64,000 nt of DNA from CADCTM01 sp049671305 (GTDB lineage Bacteria; Cyanobacteriota; Cyanobacteriia; Cyanobacteriales; Coleofasciculaceae), in the NCBI GenBank assembly GCA_049671305.1, contig JBATUR010000034.1, forward strand, positions 1 to 64,000, in the 5' to 3' direction. The notes beneath the pieces are model-generated. The model saw only the letters and a program-made list of their open reading frames with translations, had not been told where the DNA came from and ran no database searches. The position numbers and the translations under genes are program-made. Shown here in pieces: positions 50,601-58,095 of this stretch (its first letter is position 1; every line of letters starts with the position of its first letter).

Positions 50601-53499
50601 CCGCAAGTTCTAAACTCAGAGCTTCCTCATTAAGATAGTTATTTTCTTTGGCAACTTCTATAGCAAGGTCGTAATAATTCATTGCTTCAAGATTATTGCC
50701 ATTGATACGATATCGCTCTGCCTCAACTAAATAGAATTTAGGCAAATATTTGATGGGAGAACAATTCACCCATTCTTTCATCTTCTTTTGATTAGTTGCG
50801 ACTTTCGTTAAAAGAAGCTTACGTTTTGCTGGGGAAGCATCGTCACAAATTGCTAAATGCACTAAAGAATCATAAAAATAAAAGAAAGCTAAGATTTCTT
50901 TTTCCTTTATTTCTTTTAAATAATCTTCTGCTAAAACAGTATTTATTATTGCTTGATGGTACTCTTCAAACAAATAGCATAAAACCACTTTGTTAATATA
51001 TAAATGGGCTAGCCCTAGCTGCTCATTAGTTTCTTGATACCTAAGTACCATCACTTCTTCATTATAAATTTCACCGATTAATTGGTAAGGCTTTTCTGTC
51101 AAACCTAGCAAATTTGAAACTATCTGCCCATATAAATTGTGTAAACTAATAAATAACTCTTGGTTAAATTGACTAATAACCTTACCAGACTTAACTATTT
51201 GACGTTCAATTTTGGTTAAATCCTTACCATCCAAATAGGAATTTAAAGAATCAAAAACTAAAGTATCAACTATAACTTTAGAATCTATTTTTTTTAAATG
51301 AGCTGTTTGATTTAGTCTTTGATCAGCTAAGGAATAAGCAGCTTGCTGTATCCGCTCATTTACAAATTGATAATCTTGACTGAGCAGTTGAGCATCTAAT
51401 GATACAGGACGAATTAACTCAGCTTGTAAAGCAGGCGCTAAATGCTGATAAATTTTTTTAGGTAAAACTTCACAGATAATAGATAGAGTATACAAGTCAA
51501 AACTCTTACCTAAGCAAGCAGCAAAGTGCAAAACTTGCTGTGTTGAGGATGGTAGCTTATTCAATTTAGAAATCATCAATTTGAGCGCATTAACATTAAT
51601 GTGTATTGCTTCAATATGGTCAAGCTTCCATTGCCAATTTAGGCATTGGTCATCAAAATAAATCAAGCTTTCTTTATACAACTTTGTTAAAAAATCCTTT
51701 ATTAAAAAAGGAATACCACCTGTTTTCAGATCGACCATTTCTGCTAATGATCTTACTGCCATCCTATCCTTCTGCAATGTATCAGCAACTAACTGATTTA
51801 TATCCTCTAGATTTAAAGTAGTTAGGGGGATTTTTTGAATAAATGTTCCTGCTTCCCGTAAGTTTTCAATTGTCATCATTAACGAATGAGTAGAGCTTAA
51901 TTGTTCATCTCGATACGCCCCAATTAAAAGGAGATACTGTAGATTTTTATCATTAATTAGACATTCGATCAAATCGAGACTTGCTGCATCGGCACATTGT
52001 AAATTATCGATAAAAATTACTAAAGGATGCTGTTTTGACGCGAATACCTGAAGCAGTTTTATAAAAATTAAAGTAAATCGATTTTCTAATTCTTTTACTT
52101 CTAAATTTAGTACTATTGGTTGTTTGCCAATAATTAATTCAAATTCAGGTATAAGATCAATAATTACCCCACAATTGTCACCTAATACCTCTACGAACTT
52201 TTCTCTCCACCGTTGGAGCTTTTCTTCGCTTTCTGTTAAAAGTTGTCGTATTAATTTAGCAAAACCACAAACAAAAGCAGAATAATGACTATTAGATTGG
52301 ATTTGCTCAAAGCTTATAGAGACAAAATAACCATGATTTTTTGTAATTGTTGGACAAACTTCGTTAACTAAAGCGGACTTTCCAATTCCCGAACAACCAG
52401 CAATAAGTATTACTTCCTTGGCAACAGATTTGATAGGATATCTTACAAAAACTTCGTTATCTGTAGTTTCAGTTTGTTTGCTCTTGCTAAGAATTAACTC
52501 CCCCCCTGCCTCCTTTGCTATATCTGCTGATTGAATCCGCTCAAATGCTGCTAATAATTCAGTAGTTTCTCTATTTCTGCCATAGAGTTTTTCAGGTATT
52601 TTAAAATGATCAGAAATATCATTTTCTCCAGCAACAAGATCCGTAATTACTCCGTTAGCTTCTAATTGCATTAAACAAAGAACCAAGTCAACCTTAATTC
52701 CCCAAGCACTTTGATATCGATCTCCCACTGTTTTTGCCATTAATTTCATGACAATATCCGAAATAACCTCACTAATTTCTGGATTAACAAGATGAGGTAG
52801 TACTGGTTGTTTAGCAATTTGACAATGTACTAATTCCAAAACATCAGTCGTTTGAAAAGGAACTTGTCCTGTTAGCAACTCATAAAAGGTAGCCCCTAGA
52901 GAATAAAAATCTGTGCGGTAATCAATAGGACGATTCATTCTCCCTGTCTGTTCAGGGGAGATATAAGCTAAGGTACCTTCTAAGATATTAGATTCTTCGG
53001 AAAAGCTTTCATCAGTTGTGACTGAAGAGATGCCAAAGTCAATAATTTTGACTTGCTCAGTTTCAACATTGAAAATAATATTAGAAGGATTAATATCTTT
53101 ATGTATAATATTATGAGCATGAATTTTGCTCAAAATCTCAGTAACTTGAATAACAATTTTGAGGATTTTTTCCAGAGGCATTACCATTCCCTGCACATTT
53201 GAACTTTCAGCAATTAATTGTGCTAAAGAATCGCCGCCAACATCCTCAAAAATTAGAACTAAGCTCCTCTCATAAGTTTCTAAGCCATAAACCTTGATCA
53301 CACCTTCTATATCTAAGTTCTGGAGAATTTCATATTCGTGTTGATATTGAAGCCGTTCACTGTTATCGAGATAATCGGATTTAAGAACTTTAAGAATTAC
53401 AGGTACGGAATCTTGTTCTCGCAAGCCTCTATAGATTAGACAATTTGTACCTTCATAAATTTGAGCTGTAACGGCAATACCAGGAACTATAATCATCAT
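47626..53499 (-). CDS. Giant dual Ser/Thr and histidine kinase (HstK-like) with AAA ATPase, GAF and PAS domains
   Basis: The 1957-residue protein joins an N-terminal Ser/Thr kinase (about 5-270), a predicted AAA/STAND-type ATPase (about 300-620; Walker A GCSGIGKSALV near 366), a helical TPR-like region (to about 1000), GAF (about 1040-1190), three PAS domains (about 1206-1330, 1370-1490, 1490-1615), HisKA with His1659 (GVAHEINTPLGAI) and HATPase (about 1830-1955; GSGLGLDIVRKIIDKH). The kinase has DFG, but the catalytic loop reads HKDINPSN instead of the usual HRDLKPSN, as in the known cyanobacterial HstK family. It heads a three-gene signalling set with the receiver and hybrid kinase genes that follow. 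The ligand is unknown. Confidence 0.93.
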   Translation of the reverse strand: MMIIVPGIAVTAQIYEGTNCLIYRGLREQDSVPVILKVLKSDYLDNSERLQYQHEYEILQNLDIEGVIKVYGLETYERSLVLIFEDVGGDSLAQLIAESSNVQGMVMPLEKILKIVIQVTEILSKIHAHNIIHKDINPSNIIFNVETEQVKIIDFGISSVTTDESFSEESNILEGTLAYISPEQTGRMNRPIDYRTDFYSLGATFYELLTGQVPFQTTDVLELVHCQIAKQPVLPHLVNPEISEVISDIVMKLMAKTVGDRYQSAWGIKVDLVLCLMQLEANGVITDLVAGENDISDHFKIPEKLYGRNRETTELLAAFERIQSADIAKEAGGELILSKSKQTETTDNEVFVRYPIKSVAKEVILIAGCSGIGKSALVNEVCPTITKNHGYFVSISFEQIQSNSHYSAFVCGFAKLIRQLLTESEEKLQRWREKFVEVLGDNCGVIIDLIPEFELIIGKQPIVLNLEVKELENRFTLIFIKLLQVFASKQHPLVIFIDNLQCADAASLDLIECLINDKNLQYLLLIGAYRDEQLSSTHSLMMTIENLREAGTFIQKIPLTTLNLEDINQLVADTLQKDRMAVRSLAEMVDLKTGGIPFLIKDFLTKLYKESLIYFDDQCLNWQWKLDHIEAIHINVNALKLMISKLNKLPSSTQQVLHFAACLGKSFDLYTLSIICEVLPKKIYQHLAPALQAELIRPVSLDAQLLSQDYQFVNERIQQAAYSLADQRLNQTAHLKKIDSKVIVDTLVFDSLNSYLDGKDLTKIERQIVKSGKVISQFNQELFISLHNLYGQIVSNLLGLTEKPYQLIGEIYNEEVMVLRYQETNEQLGLAHLYINKVVLCYLFEEYHQAIINTVLAEDYLKEIKEKEILAFFYFYDSLVHLAICDDASPAKRKLLLTKVATNQKKMKEWVNCSPIKYLPKFYLVEAERYRINGNNLEAMNYYDLAIEVAKENNYLNEEALSLELAAKFYFTWSKQKIAKVYLVDAYDCYVRWGATAKIKDLELKYPQLTNQSSAPINTTKNAALTRKTTTNTHSIEALDFATLMKASQAIGSEINLEKLLANLMQILIQSAGAEVGYLILETEGQLLVEAFREIGSDQISVLQSIPIDNRLPISIINYVARTKETIVKYDAAHQGKFTNDPYIKEHQTKSILCSPLLNQGQLSGIIYLENNLTTGAFTPEQREVLQLLSGQAAIAITNAKLYKEVKERESRLTQFLEAMPLGISVLDAAGKPCYYNQKGQELLGTDVKPDAPSDQLSKVYNFFKAGTEQEYPVENLALVRALRGESSIIDDLEIHHRDKIVSIETTGTPIYDNQGNITYALVVFQDITKRKQAEKVLAEYNQNLEQKVRERTQALQLEILERQRVEEALRDSEAQNRAILSAIPDLMFRVSAEGVYLGYVSTCEFIDLLPGDFQPVGKHISEFLPKQVHERHLLHLQKALATGTNQIYEQENWINGKQQYEEVRIVVSGENEALFMIRDISDRKQLEDKLSQVNRFLDNIVANIPLALFVKDVQNDWRYILWNQAAEQLYGISESKAIGRNSYDFVEAQLADKFLKEDLDIIKNGELIIFEEEHIEHNIKGSLWQRFIKVPLFNQQQEATHLLCIAEDITDRKQAELILRQKNEELATALQQLKATQKELIQSEKMAALGQLIAGVAHEINTPLGAIRASISNIATALTNSLQQLPQLLQELSLSRQSDFFALLESAQQNQESLSFREERQLKRRLKKELEAQNIAEPDTIASILVKLGFTNDLSPFIALLQENNNIFILEAAYNLYLQQNNSKNIMLAVERASKIVFALKNYARQSDSGEMTRATITEGLDLVLTIYHNQLKQGIEVIKNYQEVPSTLCYPEELSQVWTNLVHNAIQAMNNKGKLEISVSQQNNQIKVQITDSGSGIPLAIQEKIFEPFFTTKPAGEGSGLGLDIVRKIIDKHQGRIKVESEPGKTTFIVFIAIL

Positions 53500-53853
53500 G
53501 AGAAGTAAGTAAAGAGTAATTATGTCGTTTGTATTTTACTTTTCTAACGCAGACTTGGAAAAAGTGGGTAAAATCTGCACAAAATCTTTGAGTATAGGCA
53601 GTAACGAGTTCAAGAATCTTTAAGATTAACTGAACAACTTTTGCTCATTTGTTCTAATATTATGAAATATACTGTTAACCCCAACAAAAAATTGAGCTAG
53701 GCTGACGTTCCTTCGTGCGGCGTCCTGATGACAAGACTGACGATCGCCTCTAAAATAATTCTCACGTTAGGCAACATCCCGATAAACCTCTTGTAGTAAA
53801 CAAATACCTAAGTTAGGCTGCAGTAAATCAATCTTTCCGATAGCTTGTATTAG
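53500..53853. other. Divergent intergenic region with no clear gene
   Basis: The gap separates the giant kinase from the pentapeptide gene. It is AT-rich at the kinase end; a more GC-rich stretch at about 53700-53770 contains one HIP1-like word. No promoter, RNA gene or repeat could be supported. Confidence 0.5.
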
Positions 53854-55308
53854 ATGGCAAATGGGGAACATCTCGCTTTGCTCAAACAGGGAGTAGATGC
53901 TTGGAATCAATGGAAAGCAAACAACCCTGATATCAGACCAAATCTTAGCTTTGCCACGGGTAAAGGTATCATTATTAGGGATGCCAAACTGAGCGGTGTA
54001 GACCTGAGCCGTGCCGACCTGAGCCGTGCCGACCTGAGCCGTGCCGACCTAGTTGGGGCAAAACTTCGAGAGGCAAATTTCAACGAAGCCTACCTAAGTA
54101 ACGCTGAACTGATTGGGGCAGACCTTAGCGAAGCCGACTTGAGTAGTGCCGACCTGATTGGAGCCAACTTAATTGGCACTAATCTCAGCGGGGCAAAACT
54201 GAATGGAGCAGACCTCAGTAAGGCAAATCTCAGAGGTACAGACCTCAGTGGGGCAAAACTTATTGGCGCCAAACTTAGTGGGGCAAACCTCAGCGGGGCA
54301 AAACTATTTGAGGCAAATCTTAGTGGCGCCCACCTCAGTGGAGCAAATTTCAAAGGGGCAAACCTGAGCATGGCAAACCTGAGCATGGCAAACCTAACTG
54401 GGGTATTATTACAAAAAGCTAAAGCGTTGAATACTAACTTTAACAAAGCAATATTAACTGGAGCTTGTTTGGCAGATTGGCAGATTAATAGTGGCACTAA
54501 TCTCAACGAAGTAACTTGCCAATATCTCTATTTAACAAGTGATCAAAACGAACGTTATCCTCCTCAAGATGACTTTACACCAGGAGAATTTACTCAGTTA
54601 TTTCAGAAATATTTGGAAACAATTGATTTGATTTTTAACTACGGTATTGATTGGCAAGCGTTCCTAATCGCCTTGCAAACTATGCAACTCAAACTTGAAA
54701 GCTCAGAGCTGTCAATTCAAGCCCTTGAAAACAAAAACAAGGGTTCTTTAATAATTAGACTCAACGTTCCTCCGGAAATTTCAAAAATAAAACTTAAAAA
54801 TGAATTAATACAAGAATATAAAGCACAATTAAAAATAATAGATAATCAATATCGTTACCAACTACAAGCCAACTATGAAGAGATAGCAACTGCGCGTCAG
54901 CAGAGTGCAGAAATTAGCGAAATTATGCAAGTAATGGCAGATAGAGCTATCAATTTAGATAGTATATCCAATCAAAGCAACTTAGAATGCTTGAAATCTA
55001 AGCCTGAACCCACAAAGCTACCAAATGATTATTCACCACAACAAAAGCAAAGCCTGATCAATACAGCAACCAAGATTCATAAATTACTTCAGCAACTAGA
55101 TCAAACTTATCCCACAACAACTCCCCTAGAAAAACAGAAAGTAGTCATAGAAGTAATTAAACGTATTGAGAAAAATCCTACCCTAAAAGCCTGGGTTATT
55201 GGAGTAATGAAAGAAGTTAGTACTGAAGCTTTAAAAGAATTAATCAATCATCCTTTAGTCAATGTCTTATTGGCAGCATTAGCAGAATATAAAGATGTAG
55301 AGCAATAA
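53854..55308 (+). CDS. Pentapeptide-repeat protein with coiled, helical C-terminal part
   Basis: Of 484 residues, about 40-200 are pentapeptide repeats of the A(D/N)LSx type (LSRADLSRADLSRADL, GANLIGTNLSGAKLNGADL), which fold as a right-handed beta helix. A domain of unknown type (about 225-300, TQLFQKYLETIDLIFNYGID) and a long charged helical region (to about 420) follow; the end (HPLVNVLLAALAEYKD) resembles effector-associated segments. DNA repeats of 15 bases (GACCTGAGCCGTGCC) stand at 54001, 54016 and 54031. Function is unknown; such proteins are common in cyanobacteria. Confidence 0.88.
   Translation: MANGEHLALLKQGVDAWNQWKANNPDIRPNLSFATGKGIIIRDAKLSGVDLSRADLSRADLSRADLVGAKLREANFNEAYLSNAELIGADLSEADLSSADLIGANLIGTNLSGAKLNGADLSKANLRGTDLSGAKLIGAKLSGANLSGAKLFEANLSGAHLSGANFKGANLSMANLSMANLTGVLLQKAKALNTNFNKAILTGACLADWQINSGTNLNEVTCQYLYLTSDQNERYPPQDDFTPGEFTQLFQKYLETIDLIFNYGIDWQAFLIALQTMQLKLESSELSIQALENKNKGSLIIRLNVPPEISKIKLKNELIQEYKAQLKIIDNQYRYQLQANYEEIATARQQSAEISEIMQVMADRAINLDSISNQSNLECLKSKPEPTKLPNDYSPQQKQSLINTATKIHKLLQQLDQTYPTTTPLEKQKVVIEVIKRIEKNPTLKAWVIGVMKEVSTEALKELINHPLVNVLLAALAEYKDVEQ
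54001..54045 (+). repeat. Three identical 15-bp tandem repeats
   Basis: GACCTGAGCCGTGCC occurs three times in direct succession and codes for DLSRA. Identity at the DNA level points to recent slippage within the pentapeptide array. Confidence 0.95.
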
Positions 55309-55666
55309 AATAAATTAAAGGTAACTTGGTAAAATATTGCTAGTTTAATTATCTACTTAGTAACAAGTTATAACTTGAAGCTGAAAAATTTCAACCAAAT
55401 TAATACAAAAGAGGCGACCTGAGTAGTACCAGTGATAAAATGATCTATAGACTTTTGAACTTAGCAACAGAAAACATTAAAATCGCCATGTCAGTAATAT
55501 TCGCTGCCGCAAAAGCTGTTAAAATTGTTGTTATCTCTACCAAAAACCAGTTTCTGTCCATTTCGCTGCAACAATATTTTAACTTTTGTCAAACCCGACT
55601 TCTGAAATCAGTGAGTTTGCGATCCTACAATGCTAGTTAATGACTGTGTTAACGGTGAGTAGATAG
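55309..55666. other. Gap with no supported gene
   Basis: The stretch contains a 66-codon open frame at 55440-55640 (MIYRLLNLATENIKIAMSVI) that has no ribosome site and an unconvincing composition; I do not accept it as a gene. GGCGACCTGAGTAGTACC at 55412 resembles a stray pentapeptide repeat codon run (GDLSST), so the region may hold a decayed copy. Confidence 0.5.
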
Positions 55667-56296
55667 ATGGGAACTCAGTTAATCTCATTTCGCCTCAAAG
55701 ACGAAGAAATCGCCTTGCTTATGCAGCAGGCAGACCCCGAAGAAAACCCTAGCATGAGGGCACAAAGGCTGTTGCGGCACATATTGGGAACCCAAGGAAT
55801 ACCACCAGACGGTCTTTCGACTCTGTTAAACCAAGTTAGCGAGTTAAAAGAGCAAGTAGAATCAATTAAAGGCTTTGTGGACGAAACCATCGACCAACGC
55901 CTAGAAGCCTTAGACAGAGTGGTTAACAAAGCCGTTGACCAACATCTCCAAGGAGAACACCAAGAAGTGCAAACCCGCTTTGAAGATTGGGAACAGCGCC
56001 TTGACCGATATTTCCAAGTTCAGCGCCAGTCAATACCTCTGTTTAACCAACAAGTCACAACCCTAAAACAGGAACGAAAGCGACCTGGAAAGCCTTTAAA
56101 CCAGTCTGAATTAGCCAAACGTTTAATCAACCCAGAAACCGGAAGCCCCTATACTCCCGGCTCAATTAGCCGCCAGAAACTCAAACAAGACTTTCCTCAG
56201 TGGTCCCAGGCGCGTGATCCTCTAGGAGTTGGTTGGGAGTTTGAACTTAATGATGGCTTATTTTATCCAGTTACTTATGTAAATGCCAAAGCTTAA
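55667..56296 (+). CDS. Unknown protein with RHH-like N terminus
   Basis: The 209-residue protein starts MGTQLISFRLKDEEIALLMQ, which looks like a ribbon-helix-helix DNA-binding strand and helix. A long heptad-rich coiled coil follows (about 50-150), and then NQSELAKRLINPETGSPYTP and ISRQKLKQDFPQWSQARDPL, a helix-turn-helix-like stretch. It may be a DNA-binding or partition-type protein. Its last 26 bases overlap, tail to tail, the end of the WD40 kinase gene, which is unusual and leaves no room for a terminator between them. Confidence 0.65.
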   Translation: MGTQLISFRLKDEEIALLMQQADPEENPSMRAQRLLRHILGTQGIPPDGLSTLLNQVSELKEQVESIKGFVDETIDQRLEALDRVVNKAVDQHLQGEHQEVQTRFEDWEQRLDRYFQVQRQSIPLFNQQVTTLKQERKRPGKPLNQSELAKRLINPETGSPYTPGSISRQKLKQDFPQWSQARDPLGVGWEFELNDGLFYPVTYVNAKA

Positions 56297-58091
56297 TCGT
56301 TTTATCTTTACTACCACTAACAATCATCTGTCCATTTTGACTAACTGCAACCGCACAAACAGAGTCTAAATGCCCGGTAAGAGTTGCCATTTGTTGGTTT
56401 GTTTTTAAATTCCAAAGTTTAATAGTTTTGTCCCAACTACCACTAAATAAGACCTCACCACTAGGAGAAAAAGCAACAGCAACCACTGACCAAGAATGAC
56501 CAGAGAAGGTATGAATTGCTTTACCAGTTTTGACATTCCATAAAATTACTTTATTATCATCACTTCCAGTTGCTAGAATTTTACTATCTGGACTAAAGGC
56601 AACAGCAGAGACTGCCCAATCATGCCCTCTAAAAATAGAAGAAAGTCCAGAAGACAAATTCCATAACCTAACAGTGCGGTCACAACTAGCACTGGCGATA
56701 AACTGACCACAAGCGCTAAAAGCAACAGCCGTGATTTGTAGATTATGACCTGTTAAAGTAGCTTCTAAAAAACCTGTTTTTAAATTCCAAAGTTTAATGG
56801 TTTTATCCCAACTGCCACTTGCTAAGATTTTGCCATCAGGACTAAATGAGAGGGATTTAATACAACTAGAATGTCCTTGAAAAGTAGAGATTTCTTGGCA
56901 TTCTTTTATATTCCATAATTTGATTGTGCGATCATCACTACAGCTTGCCAAAATTGTACCATCAGGACTAAAAACTACAGACTTTACAGCTTGAGAATGT
57001 CCAGTTAAAGTTGCAGCTAATGTTTCTGTCTTGATATCCCATAAATAAACGTTTTTATCATCACTTCCACTGGCAATTAAAGTACCATTTGGGCTAATTG
57101 CCACGGAATTAATCGCCGCCTCACCGCTAAGAGTAAATTGGCACTGCCATAATATTGAAAAAGCACTGCTCTGCACTTTTAACTTATTTTGTCGAGGATT
57201 AATTGCTTGCATCACTTGCTCAACAGAAGCAAAGCGTTGAGTTAGATTATATGCCAAGAGTTTGTCTAAAATTACAATTAAGTTATCGCTGATCTTTTCA
57301 GTTAAATAATCTTGCCATACCCAACAATTATTTACAACATCAAATAACTCAAAAGGAGCAATTCCTGTTAATAAGTAGATGCAGGTTACTCCTAAACTGT
57401 AAAGGTCACTCTGCAAAACTGCTTTACCTCTGAGTTGTTCAGGTGCAGCATATTCTGGACTACCAATAAGGGCTACTTTTGGTATATTTTTAGCTGTCAA
57501 CAGCTTGGCTGCACCAAAGTCAACTAAGGTAATATCTCCTCTTACTTTTTTTCTAAACTCTCCTTGAAAATGAGAAAGAGGGCGGTAAATAATATTTTTT
57601 GGCTTAAGATCACGGTGAATAACTTGATGATCGTGGATAAATTTAATTACAGGCAATATATCAGCTAAAAACTGCCAAATCTCAACTTCACTAAACGTTC
57701 CTTCTTGCTGCACTACTTCTGCTAAATTACTGCCATCAATAAATTCTTGTACAGAATAAAGGCATTGTTTAACTTCAAAATGTGCAAACAAAGTAGGAAT
57801 TTGTGGATGCTGCCCTAAATCTTTGAGTAGTAAGATTTCTTGTTGAAATAAAGCCCTGGCTTCTTGAACTTCAACTGTTTGATGCTGCGCCCAAAATTGC
57901 TTTAAAATACATGGTAGTGCAGGTAATTGTTGATCCTCTGCCAAGAAAGTTCTACTAAATCTTGTTTGAGTGATAAGTTCAATTAAGTGATAACGCTGTT
58001 GTAATAATAAGCCCCAACCACATCCTTGACAAAAATTATCTTGATCCAGGTTTTGTGGCTTGGGGCAGTCAGGATTAAGGCAGTAACTCAC
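56271..58091 (-). CDS. Ser/Thr protein kinase with zinc ribbon head and seven WD40 repeats
   Basis: The 606-residue protein has a four-Cys zinc ribbon (SYCLNPDCPKPQ, FCQGCGWGLL), a protein kinase (about 33-290) and a seven-bladed WD40 propeller (about 320-606) with repeats such as SVVFSPDGTILASCSDDRTI and SFSPDGKILASGSWDKTIKL. Catalytic residues are present: Lys in PCILKQFW, HRDLKPKN and DFG in LVDFGAAK. The Gly-rich loop is poor (LITQTRFSRTFLAE). The gene starts four bases after the SPFH gene stop, so the two are coupled. Kinases of this layout are frequent in filamentous and other large-genome cyanobacteria. Confidence 0.92.
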   Translation of the reverse strand: MSYCLNPDCPKPQNLDQDNFCQGCGWGLLLQQRYHLIELITQTRFSRTFLAEDQQLPALPCILKQFWAQHQTVEVQEARALFQQEILLLKDLGQHPQIPTLFAHFEVKQCLYSVQEFIDGSNLAEVVQQEGTFSEVEIWQFLADILPVIKFIHDHQVIHRDLKPKNIIYRPLSHFQGEFRKKVRGDITLVDFGAAKLLTAKNIPKVALIGSPEYAAPEQLRGKAVLQSDLYSLGVTCIYLLTGIAPFELFDVVNNCWVWQDYLTEKISDNLIVILDKLLAYNLTQRFASVEQVMQAINPRQNKLKVQSSAFSILWQCQFTLSGEAAINSVAISPNGTLIASGSDDKNVYLWDIKTETLAATLTGHSQAVKSVVFSPDGTILASCSDDRTIKLWNIKECQEISTFQGHSSCIKSLSFSPDGKILASGSWDKTIKLWNLKTGFLEATLTGHNLQITAVAFSACGQFIASASCDRTVRLWNLSSGLSSIFRGHDWAVSAVAFSPDSKILATGSDDNKVILWNVKTGKAIHTFSGHSWSVVAVAFSPSGEVLFSGSWDKTIKLWNLKTNQQMATLTGHLDSVCAVAVSQNGQMIVSGSKDKTIKLWHLHK

Positions 58092-58095
58092 AAGA

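Noticed and set aside
53690..53790. Second attC-like site near ACGTTAGGCAAC
   Set aside because: The GTTAGG core has no matching RYYYAAC partner or paired stem at attC distance.
54090..54506. Minus-strand open frame of 138 codons with APLRFA repeats
   Set aside because: It is the antisense reading of the pentapeptide repeats.
55440..55640. 66-codon open frame
   Set aside because: No ribosome site and no family resemblance; kept only as a remark on the gap.
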